From Bacillota bacterium (GTDB taxonomy: Bacteria; Bacillota; Clostridia; Oscillospirales; Ruminococcaceae), in the NCBI GenBank assembly GCA_023457355.1, contig JAEWLW010000081.1, forward strand, positions 1 to 60,799: a stretch of 60,799 nt of DNA, in the 5' to 3' direction. The position numbers and the translations under genes were made by a program. Below the pieces are notes generated by a model. It worked only from the letters and a program-made list of their open reading frames with translations. It searched no databases and had not been told where the DNA came from. Below, in pieces: positions 8,106 to 12,939 of this stretch. Each line of letters starts with the position of its first letter. Positions within the stretch are counted from its first letter, which is position 1.

Positions 8106-8134
8106 TTGACAATCTATGCAATTGCTGGTATTCT
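8106..8134 (+). promoter_or_regulatory. Early rightward promoter (PR-like)
   Basis: TTGACA at 8106-8111 and TATTCT at 8129-8134 with a 17-nt spacer, the same hexamers as the repressor promoter. Operator O2 (8116-8127) fills the spacer, so repressor binding there should block RNA polymerase. Confidence 0.8.
8116..8127. promoter_or_regulatory. Operator-like repeat O2
   Basis: ATGCAATTGCTG, a copy of ATGCA-NN-TGCAT with a mismatched right half. It lies wholly within the spacer of the early promoter and 32 bp from O3. Confidence 0.6.
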
Positions 8135-8147
8135 GATAGTGTAATCA

Positions 8148-8159
8148 ATGCATTTGCAT
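8148..8159. promoter_or_regulatory. Operator-like repeat O3
   Basis: ATGCATTTGCAT, the most perfect copy (5-bp inverted arms around TT). It lies downstream of the early promoter and just before the Cro-like gene's ribosome binding site. Confidence 0.65.
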
Positions 8160-8176
8160 AGAAAGGGGAGAATTTT

Positions 8177-8395
8177 ATGGAAATTAGAAAAGCCATGCAG
8201 GCCAAAAATATCAGCATTGAGGCTGTTGCAGGAGTTATGCAAGTTCACAGAAACACCGCCGCAAATAAAGTCAATGGCGATACGCCTTTTACCATTGATG
8301 AGGCATTCAAAATTAAGGCACTTTTGTTTCCTGAGTACGATATGGAATACCTTTTCGCCCCTGACGGTGGCCCCACCGCCGAGCGGGCCAGTTAA
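8177..8395 (+). CDS. Cro-like/early helix-turn-helix regulator
   Basis: 72 residues with a compact HTH (NISIEAVAGVMQVHRNTAANK) followed by an acidic tail. GGGGAG lies about 8 nt before the ATG. It is the first gene of the rightward operon and diverges from the repressor, the classic position of Cro. It probably binds the same ATGCA-NN-TGCAT sites to shut off the repressor promoter. Its last codons are inside a 20-bp repeat that recurs at 8779-8798. Confidence 0.75.
   Translation: MEIRKAMQAKNISIEAVAGVMQVHRNTAANKVNGDTPFTIDEAFKIKALLFPEYDMEYLFAPDGGPTAERAS
8375..8394 (+). repeat. 20-bp direct repeat, copy 1 (end of cro-like gene)
   Basis: ACCGCCGAGCGGGCCAGTTA. Nineteen of 20 bases recur at 8779-8798. 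The two copies bracket a 404-bp segment that carries an oppositely oriented gene with its own promoter. Confidence 0.8.
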
Positions 8396-8397
8396 AA

Positions 8398-8419
8398 CCG
8401 CCCTGCTGGAACAGGGCGG
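8398..8419 (+). terminator. Hairpin after the cro-like gene
   Basis: CCGCCCTG / CAGGGCGG, a perfect 8-bp stem with a 6-nt loop, 2 nt after the stop codon. There is no T-run, so it may be an attenuator or an RNA-processing hairpin rather than a full terminator. Confidence 0.45.
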
Positions 8420-8440
8420 CCATGGAGGATGTTATGAAAG

Positions 8441-8722
8441 TTACTCATTATCGGAAGAAAAAACGGTCAAATTCGGTTTTACAAAAAAAGAGTCGTCCGG
8501 GGCAATTTTCACCAAGCCAAATTGTCGAAGTATTTCAAAAGATACCTGGGTTGAAATTTGAACTGAAACGTGGATGGCCTGAGTTAAAGGAAGCAGTTGA
8601 TCGGTGTCAAAATTAGGGATTTCTTTCAGAGAATCAATAATCTGAGGCAAATTGTTTTTCATGGTTGTGGTAACAGTTGAGGAAATTAATTCAGAGATGT
8701 AGCTATTAGATTGCTCATTCAA
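8441..8722 (-). CDS. Small accessory protein in an inserted minus-strand cassette
   Basis: About 93 residues, mainly helical and slightly acidic (SNSYISELISSTVTTTM, LPQIIDSLKEIPNFD). I recognise no family. AAAGGAGGTG precedes the TTG at 8722, and a TTGCTT-17-TAATAT promoter lies just upstream. The gene runs against the early operon inside a 404-bp segment flanked by 20-bp direct repeats, which marks it as a moron-like insertion. A plus-strand ORF at 8434-8616 overlaps it; the minus-strand reading has the better promoter and RBS. Confidence 0.6.
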   Translation of the reverse strand: MNEQSNSYISELISSTVTTTMKNNLPQIIDSLKEIPNFDTDQLLPLTQAIHVSVQISTQVSFEILRQFGLVKIAPDDSFFVKPNLTVFSSDNE

Positions 8723-8745
8723 AGTTTTCACCTCCTTTCGACCAA

Positions 8746-8774
8746 ATATTACCACGGTTGAAAGGGGAAAGCAA
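8746..8774 (-). promoter_or_regulatory. Promoter of the 8441-8722 cassette
   Basis: On the minus strand, TTGCTT (8774-8769), a 17-nt spacer and TAATAT (8751-8746) preceded by TGG (extended -10). The block from -10 to RBS (8754-8729) matches 9263-9238 almost base for base. Confidence 0.7.
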
Positions 8775-8778
8775 GTAA

Positions 8779-8798
8779 ACCGCCGAGCGGGCGAGTTA
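8779..8798 (+). repeat. 20-bp direct repeat, copy 2
   Basis: ACCGCCGAGCGGGCGAGTTA, identical to 8375-8394 except for one base. It looks like a duplicated 3' end of the cro-like gene without the rest of the gene. Confidence 0.8.
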
Positions 8799-8817
8799 GG
8801 GGAGGAGGTGAAGCAAA

Positions 8818-8985
8818 ATGAAGGTTATCATTGAGGGCAATCCCAAAGAGATTGCCGCCCTTGTATTAGCGGTACAAGAGCGGCAGAAAGAGACGGGGGA
8901 AGATGAAGTTTGTTGCGGTGAGGATATTCCTAACCCCAAACTGGCCAGCTGCATTGATGGAAAGTTTGAATCTAGTGGTTATTAA
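8818..8985 (+). CDS. Small early phage protein, 55 residues
   Basis: An ATG at 8818 after GGAGGAGGTG opens a frame of 55 codons (KVIIEGNPKEIAALVLAVQ, then ETGEDEVCCGEDIPNP). The N-terminus resembles short phage proteins that begin with an IxxGxPxEIAAL helix. Two adjacent cysteines are present, with no other motif. It follows the inserted cassette and is read with the early operon. Function unknown. Confidence 0.6.
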   Translation: MKVIIEGNPKEIAALVLAVQERQKETGEDEVCCGEDIPNPKLASCIDGKFESSGY

Positions 8986-9232
8986 GCCACTCCACCACTT
9001 CTTTTGGTAAGCCATATGAAGCCCATCCATCACAGGGGCATACAAACAGAATATCGTTGGTGTCAATGTAATTAATAAGATCATCGCGTATTTGTGCTGC
9101 GGAGGATGTGCTGCTGATTGCCCAAGCGGATTTGCAAATTTTAGCCCAGGAATAGGATTTGATGCGTGTTATTAGGTCATTGTAATTTTTACCCGGTGAA
9201 TTCAGATCATAGCTTATAAGATATTTAGCCAT
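8972..9232 (-). CDS. SinR-family/Cas2-like small protein
   Basis: 86 residues beginning MAKYLISYDLNSPGKNYNDL and ending in PKEVVEWLNNH. This pattern (YLISYDL ... Y..L...I ... W..... S.W.....S) is shared by short phage and genomic proteins with a Cas2-like ferredoxin fold, usually labelled SinR family. It is not a CRISPR protein by context: no array or other cas gene is present. AAAGGAGGTG precedes the ATG, and a TTGCAC-17-TAAAAT promoter lies upstream. Like the 8441-8722 gene it points against the early operon and shares that gene's leader. Function unknown; nuclease-like or toxin-like roles are only suggested by fold. Confidence 0.65.
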   Translation of the reverse strand: MAKYLISYDLNSPGKNYNDLITRIKSYSWAKICKSAWAISSTSSAAQIRDDLINYIDTNDILFVCPCDGWASYGLPKEVVEWLNNH

Positions 9233-9254
9233 GAAGCCACCTCCTTTCGACTAA

Positions 9255-9283
9255 ATTTTACCACTTGTCCAAAGGAGGTGCAA
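9255..9283 (-). promoter_or_regulatory. Promoter of the Cas2-like gene
   Basis: On the minus strand, TTGCAC (9283-9278), a 17-nt spacer and TAAAAT (9260-9255), with TGG before the -10. The segment 9263-9238 repeats 8754-8729 with two differences, so the two genes share a promoter-RBS block. Confidence 0.7.
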
Positions 9284-9331
9284 GCATAGGACAAATTTAG
9301 CACTGCATAGCAGTTTTGAGAGGTGATGAGC

Positions 9332-9505
9332 ATGCCGAGGCATAAGCCGCTGACAGTGGAAGTTTTGGTGCGGGTAGACGGGGAAGCGCTGCCGGTGCTG
9401 AAAAGGGAAGGGGAAACCGTGACGCAGATTATGCCTATTGAGCAGTGGGCGCCGATACGGGACAAAATTGCGGAGCGGGCCAGACGGCAGTACGGGGGCG
9501 AATAA
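9332..9505 (+). CDS. Small early phage protein, 57 residues
   Basis: Reads MPRHKPLTVEVLVRVDG, then REGETVTQIMPIEQWAPI and a basic tail. No family recognised. I place the start at ATG 9332, about 8 nt after GAGAGG; earlier in-frame GTG/ATG codons at 9323 and 9326 overlap that RBS. It is followed after 1 nt by the next gene, so it belongs to a tightly packed early operon. Confidence 0.55.
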   Translation: MPRHKPLTVEVLVRVDGEALPVLKREGETVTQIMPIEQWAPIRDKIAERARRQYGGE

Positions 9506-9506
9506 A

Positions 9507-9746
9507 ATGATCGTCATTGAAGGCAAGGGCCGTTACATAGACCGCCGCGCGGCAATAAACTGCCGCAGGGCAAAAGCGGACAAGCAGCGCCGCCGGTGGG
9601 CGGGCGTGTTAAACTTGCTGACCGGGGCGCTGATGATGCTGGTGCCCGCGCTGCTGGGGGCCTCCGCCGTGCCGATGCTGCTTATCTATACCGGGGGTAT
9701 TTGTTTTATGGTTTCGGGGGCCAGAAAGATTGTGAGGATGTTATGA
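9507..9746 (+). CDS. Small two-helix membrane protein
   Basis: 79 residues: a strongly basic N-terminus (RRAAINCRRAKADKQRRRW), then two hydrophobic helices (LLTGALMMLVPALLGASAV and LLIYTGGICFMV). Such small membrane proteins are common in early phage regions; no function can be assigned. Its stop overlaps the next start by 3 nt. Confidence 0.55.
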   Translation: MIVIEGKGRYIDRRAAINCRRAKADKQRRRWAGVLNLLTGALMMLVPALLGASAVPMLLIYTGGICFMVSGARKIVRML

Positions 9747-9991
9747 AAAAGAGCATTTCAACCGCTGAGATGCGTAAATCGCTTATGGTCGATATCGGAA
9801 CTTGGCTGAAAGAAGCCGAGAAAGTGAAAGCGGAAAATGGGCCTTATGCATTTGAAAATGGGCCTTATGCATTTGAAAATGAACTGAAAAATCTCGCTAT
9901 GGCACATGCGTTATACCTATACGGGAAAGGCATGGGTATCGTATCAGCGAAAGATTATCCACAATTTAAAAGGGAAGGTGAAACAATATGA
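9743..9991 (+). CDS. Small early protein with a 7-residue tandem duplication
   Basis: 82 residues, helical, no recognised family. It contains ENGPYAFENGPYAFEN, produced by a perfect 21-bp tandem duplication (9833-9853 and 9854-9874). Both neighbours overlap it by a few bases, giving translational coupling with the membrane protein upstream and the AbrB-like gene downstream. Confidence 0.6.
   Translation: MKKSISTAEMRKSLMVDIGTWLKEAEKVKAENGPYAFENGPYAFENELKNLAMAHALYLYGKGMGIVSAKDYPQFKREGETI
9833..9874 (+). repeat. Perfect 21-bp tandem duplication
   Basis: GAAAATGGGCCTTATGCATTT occurs twice head to tail, in frame, inside the small early gene. Complete identity indicates a recent slippage event. 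Confidence 0.95.
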
Positions 9992-10257
9992 AAGGTCTTG
10001 AGCGGAAGATTGACGATCTCGGGCGGTTGTGTCTGCCCAAGGAGATGCGCGAGGCATGCGGCATCGAATTTAATGAGCCGGTGGAAATGGAGCTTGTCAA
10101 CGGCGGCATATTGATTCGGCCGGCAACGGCCCGCTGCGTAATATGCGGAGGCAGCGATAGGTTGGTTTGGGTAAACAACACGGCAATTTGTGAACATTGC
10201 ATTATGCAGGCCGAGATCATGAAAACCGTCGAGAACAAAGGAAAAGCCGCCCTGTGA
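9988..10257 (+). CDS. AbrB/SpoVT-family regulator with zinc-binding tail
   Basis: 89 residues. The first 50 form a SpoVT-AbrB swapped-hairpin DNA-binding domain (RKIDDLGRLCLPKEMRE, EPVEMELVNGGILI). The tail has two CxxC pairs (CVICGGSDRLV, CEHCIMQ) that look like a small zinc ribbon. GGAAGGTG lies before the ATG. Such proteins act as transition-state or early-gene regulators. Here it is in the early operon, so a role in phage transcription is likely but not shown. Confidence 0.8.
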   Translation: MKGLERKIDDLGRLCLPKEMREACGIEFNEPVEMELVNGGILIRPATARCVICGGSDRLVWVNNTAICEHCIMQAEIMKTVENKGKAAL

Positions 10258-10276
10258 GTGCAATCACAAGGGCGGC
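10246..10276 (+). terminator. Hairpin at the end of the AbrB-like gene
   Basis: GCCGCCCTGTGA / TCACAAGGGCGGC, a long GC-rich stem with one bulge that includes the stop codon. No T-run follows. It may slow transcription or protect the mRNA. Confidence 0.45.
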
Positions 10277-10325
10277 AAACGCAAATACGATACCTGTATT
10301 ATAGCAGGTTTAAGGAGATTTTGCA

Positions 10326-10862
10326 ATGGATAAGTATAAGGAATTTAAGCGCCAGTTTGTTCTTTCATTGGGAGCGTTGCAGGCCGCCGTTGCGGAGGCA
10401 GAGGGCAGCCAAAGGCTGCACCTGCGCATGGTGGCCAACGCCATTGAGGGAATTTACAAGGCGCTTTTAGAATTTGATGGGGATGCCGTGCCAGCTTCGG
10501 CGCTTCTTCCACCAAAGGACCCGCCAAAACCACCGAAGCCGAAAGCGGACAAGCCCAAGCAACGCAAATACGGTGAATATGGCTGGGTAAAGCTGACAGC
10601 GGAAGAATACGTTAATCTGATTGAAAAGTTGGGGGAACAGGAACTTAAGCGCTGCATTGACTACATAGACGAGAGCGCCCAAACCACCAACAACAAAAAC
10701 GGCTGGCATGATTGGAACCTCACGATACAGAAATGTTCCCGAAACAAGTGGGGCATAAAACCGTGGGGAGCGCCACCGCCGAAGGAACCCACCAGTGCGG
10801 ACAAGGCGGCGGCGGCCTTTGAAAAGGATATGCTGCGGCAGTTTATGGAGGGTGGGGCGTGA
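10326..10862 (+). CDS. Phage early protein with replisome-organiser-like C-terminus
   Basis: 178 residues. A helical N-terminus, a Pro/Lys-rich linker (PPKDPPKPPKPKADKPKQRK), then YGEYGWVKLTAEEYVNLIE and a Trp-rich NGWHDWNLTIQKC segment. The last block resembles the short tail found at the ends of many Firmicute phage replication-initiation (DnaD-like) proteins. The usual winged-helix domain is not evident. AAGGAG is 8 nt before the ATG. A role in replication initiation is inferred from this resemblance and its position only. Confidence 0.55.
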   Translation: MDKYKEFKRQFVLSLGALQAAVAEAEGSQRLHLRMVANAIEGIYKALLEFDGDAVPASALLPPKDPPKPPKPKADKPKQRKYGEYGWVKLTAEEYVNLIEKLGEQELKRCIDYIDESAQTTNNKNGWHDWNLTIQKCSRNKWGIKPWGAPPPKEPTSADKAAAAFEKDMLRQFMEGGA

Positions 10863-11038
10863 AAGCTACTAGGGCAAGTTGTAAAGGTTGTCTTTATTAT
10901 CGAAAATTGCAGGGTGAATATTGTTGTCATTATACCATGGATACCGACAGGTTAAGAGAATGCACGATTGATAATTGCAACAAATATAAAAAGAAGCCAC
11001 GAAAGGGCAATGCGAAGGGAGCGGCTTTATTTGGCTAA
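10859..11038 (+). CDS. Small Cys-rich protein, 59 residues
   Basis: A GTG at 10859 overlaps the previous stop. It contains CKGCLYY, EYCCHY and ECTIDNCNKY: six cysteines plus a histidine, spaced for a small zinc knuckle, and a basic C-terminus (KKKPRKGNAKG). Phage early regions often hold such short zinc proteins. No family assignment is possible. Confidence 0.5.
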   Translation: MKATRASCKGCLYYRKLQGEYCCHYTMDTDRLRECTIDNCNKYKKKPRKGNAKGAALFG

Positions 11039-11384
11039 GTCGATTTTGCAAAGTGAAAAAAAGTGCTTTAAAACCAGCGACCGGTGCGACCTGCACAAGC
11101 ATCATATTTTCTATGGCTGCGGCCTGCGTAAGCTCTCGGAGCGGTACGGCTGTTGGATATACCTGCGGGCGGATTATCACAACATGTCGGATTATGGCGT
11201 ACATTTCAACCACGCCTTTGACCTTCAGTTGAAAAAACTGGCGCAAAGAAAGTTTGAAGCCATCCACGGGCATGAGCGGTTTATGCAAGTGTTCGGGCGC
11301 AACTATTTGGACGATGCACCGGCGCCCGTTGCAGACTGCGGCGCGTTTGTGGAAACAGAATCGGAGGAGGTGCTGCCATATTGA
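11010..11384 (+). CDS. HNH-like phage zinc protein
   Basis: About 124 residues. CDLHKHHIFYGCG, then LRADYHN and GVHFNHAFDLQLKKLAQRKF. This arrangement (a Cys, HHxF, later YHN, then GVH) is typical of the short HNH-like proteins encoded beside phage recombination genes, probably nucleases binding metal through His. I choose ATG 11010 after GAAAGGG rather than 10968, which lies inside the upstream Cys-rich gene. Enzymatic activity is not proven by the motif. Confidence 0.6.
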   Translation: MRRERLYLAKSILQSEKKCFKTSDRCDLHKHHIFYGCGLRKLSERYGCWIYLRADYHNMSDYGVHFNHAFDLQLKKLAQRKFEAIHGHERFMQVFGRNYLDDAPAPVADCGAFVETESEEVLPY

Positions 11385-11653
11385 AGCGGCACCCAAGAGG
11401 GCAGGAATTAGGCCTTGAAATCCGTGACCCCATAGTCAACATCTATATAGACCCCGTGGCGCGAGATGCTTATCAACGTTATTGTAAGGCGTTGGGGCTG
11501 GCGATCGGGGACCCGCCGAGCGACGCGCAGCGCACAGCGTTTGATTACGCCTATACCCAGGCATTGGACTTTAACGCGTTTTTGGACAACCTCACCCGGG
11601 GCAATAGCCTGCGGGAGAGTTACATAGCGGCAAGGGGAGGGACAGGCCAATGA
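11381..11653 (+). CDS. Small conserved-looking phage protein
   Basis: 90 residues, starting at TTG 11381 with GGAGGAGG 10 nt upstream and overlapping the previous stop. It contains EIRDPIVNIYIDPVARDAY and a helical middle (TAFDYAYTQALDFNAF). No family recognised. It overlaps the tyrosine recombinase start by 4 nt, so the two are translationally coupled. Confidence 0.55.
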   Translation: MKRHPRGQELGLEIRDPIVNIYIDPVARDAYQRYCKALGLAIGDPPSDAQRTAFDYAYTQALDFNAFLDNLTRGNSLRESYIAARGGTGQ

Positions 11654-12648
11654 AAGAACAGCTCACGCGTGAGATTATCACAGCGGCGGCAATGTTTCTG
11701 GCGCCGCAGCAGGTAGACCGGTTGGAGCGGTGCATTGTCATTGCGCAGCATGACTATGACGTCAGCCCCGCCGAAACGGCGCTGGTGCCAGTCGATACCA
11801 CCACCGAGCGCGCATTCAGGATGTTTATCGCCTCCAAAAAAGTTGAAGGGCTGTCCGAAAAGACGCTCAAATATTACGCCATGGAGATACGCGCGCTGCT
11901 GGCCCATATCCAAAAGCCGGTTGAGCAGATCGGCAGCGGCGACGTCCGGTATTACCTCGCCATGGTGCAGTCGCAAAAGTCGGAACTATCCAAGGTCACG
12001 CTGGACAACAAGCGCCGGATATTTAACAGCTTTTTTGGCTGGTGCTATAACGAGGACTACATACCGCAAAACCCCATGCGCAAGGTCAAGAAGATCAAAA
12101 CCGACAAGCGGATCAAGCAGCCATTTACGGAGGAGCAAGTTGAGGTTTTGCGCGGGGCCTGCCGGACGCTGCGGGAAACCGCTATGGTGGAACTGCTTGC
12201 ATCCACGGCAATGCGCGTCGGTGAAATGGCGTGCTTGGAAATCGGCCGCATTAACTTTGCTGCCGGGGAGGTCGTTGTGTTTGGCAAGGGCGCCAAGGAG
12301 CGAGTTGTGTATCTCAACGCCCGCGCCAAGCTGCACCTGATGCGCTACCTCAACAACCGCACCGACAAGTGCCCTGCGGTGATTGTCTGTGAAAAGGGCG
12401 AGGCCAAGGCCCTGACGGTCAACCGCCTGGAAAAGATCATCAAGGCCATCGGCGAGCGGGCCGGGGTGCCCAATACCCACCCGCACCGCTTCAGGCGCAC
12501 CGCGGCGACCGTCGCCATCTCGCGCGGGATGCCCATCGAGCAGGTGCAGCAGCTACTGGGGCATGTGTCGATTGAGACAACGACCCGCTATGCAATCGTA
12601 TCGCAGAAAAACGTAAAGGCCAGCCATGAACGCTATTTGGCTGGGTAA
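11650..12648 (+). CDS. XerC/D-like tyrosine recombinase
   Basis: 332 residues with an N-terminal SAM-like core-binding domain (residues 50-145) and a complete catalytic domain: Arg189 (TAMRVGEM), a Lys near 213-216 (GKGAKER), H279-x2-R282 (HPHRFRR), His305 (LLGH) and Tyr314 (TTRYA). It lies inside the early operon, 7 kb from attL, while a serine recombinase sits at the att site. It is therefore unlikely to be the integrase of this insertion. It may resolve phage genome multimers or act on another site. Confidence 0.9.
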   Translation: MKEQLTREIITAAAMFLAPQQVDRLERCIVIAQHDYDVSPAETALVPVDTTTERAFRMFIASKKVEGLSEKTLKYYAMEIRALLAHIQKPVEQIGSGDVRYYLAMVQSQKSELSKVTLDNKRRIFNSFFGWCYNEDYIPQNPMRKVKKIKTDKRIKQPFTEEQVEVLRGACRTLRETAMVELLASTAMRVGEMACLEIGRINFAAGEVVVFGKGAKERVVYLNARAKLHLMRYLNNRTDKCPAVIVCEKGEAKALTVNRLEKIIKAIGERAGVPNTHPHRFRRTAATVAISRGMPIEQVQQLLGHVSIETTTRYAIVSQKNVKASHERYLAG

Positions 12649-12657
12649 GGAGGGCGT

Positions 12658-12915
12658 ATGGAAAACAGTAAAAGTATGTTAAAAAGAAAGCTTAATACAA
12701 ACTTTTTGGCAACCGATTTAGCGGAGAGGACCAGCTATGCCAAGTCCGCGCAAAGAAATATTTGCCCGATGTGCGGCGGGCAGTTGGTACAGGTTGAGAT
12801 TGAACGGGACGAGTTTTCCACATACGCTGCCGCCATGAGTAGGCAGGAATGCATACGATGCGGGAATGCTTTCACACGGCGTATGATGTGGCCGAAACGT
12901 AAAAGACGCCAATAA
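12658..12915 (+). CDS. Small zinc-ribbon protein
   Basis: 85 residues with CPMCGGQL and ECIRCGNAF, a two-CxxC zinc ribbon, and a strongly basic tail (RRMMWPKRKRRQ). AAGGAGG is 5 nt before the ATG. It probably binds nucleic acid. It sits between the tyrosine recombinase and the helicase-methylase gene. Confidence 0.6.
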   Translation: MENSKSMLKRKLNTNFLATDLAERTSYAKSAQRNICPMCGGQLVQVEIERDEFSTYAAAMSRQECIRCGNAFTRRMMWPKRKRRQ

Positions 12916-12939
12916 ACAAGGGTTTAGCGGAGGGCTCCG

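Noticed and set aside
8434..8616. Plus-strand ORF of 60 codons with GGAGG in front
   Set aside because: It overlaps the minus-strand gene 8441-8722, which has a full promoter, a better RBS and a more protein-like composition. It could still be real.
8972..9232. CRISPR-Cas locus suggested by the Cas2-like protein
   Set aside because: No repeat-spacer array and no cas1 or effector gene anywhere in the window.
10968..11009. Upstream extension of the HNH-like gene
   Set aside because: The extension lies inside the Cys-rich gene 10859-11038; ATG 11010 has the nearer RBS.
11650..12648. Tyrosine recombinase as the integrase of this prophage
   Set aside because: It lies 7 kb from the junction, whereas the serine recombinase abuts attL and the att core has serine-integrase symmetry.
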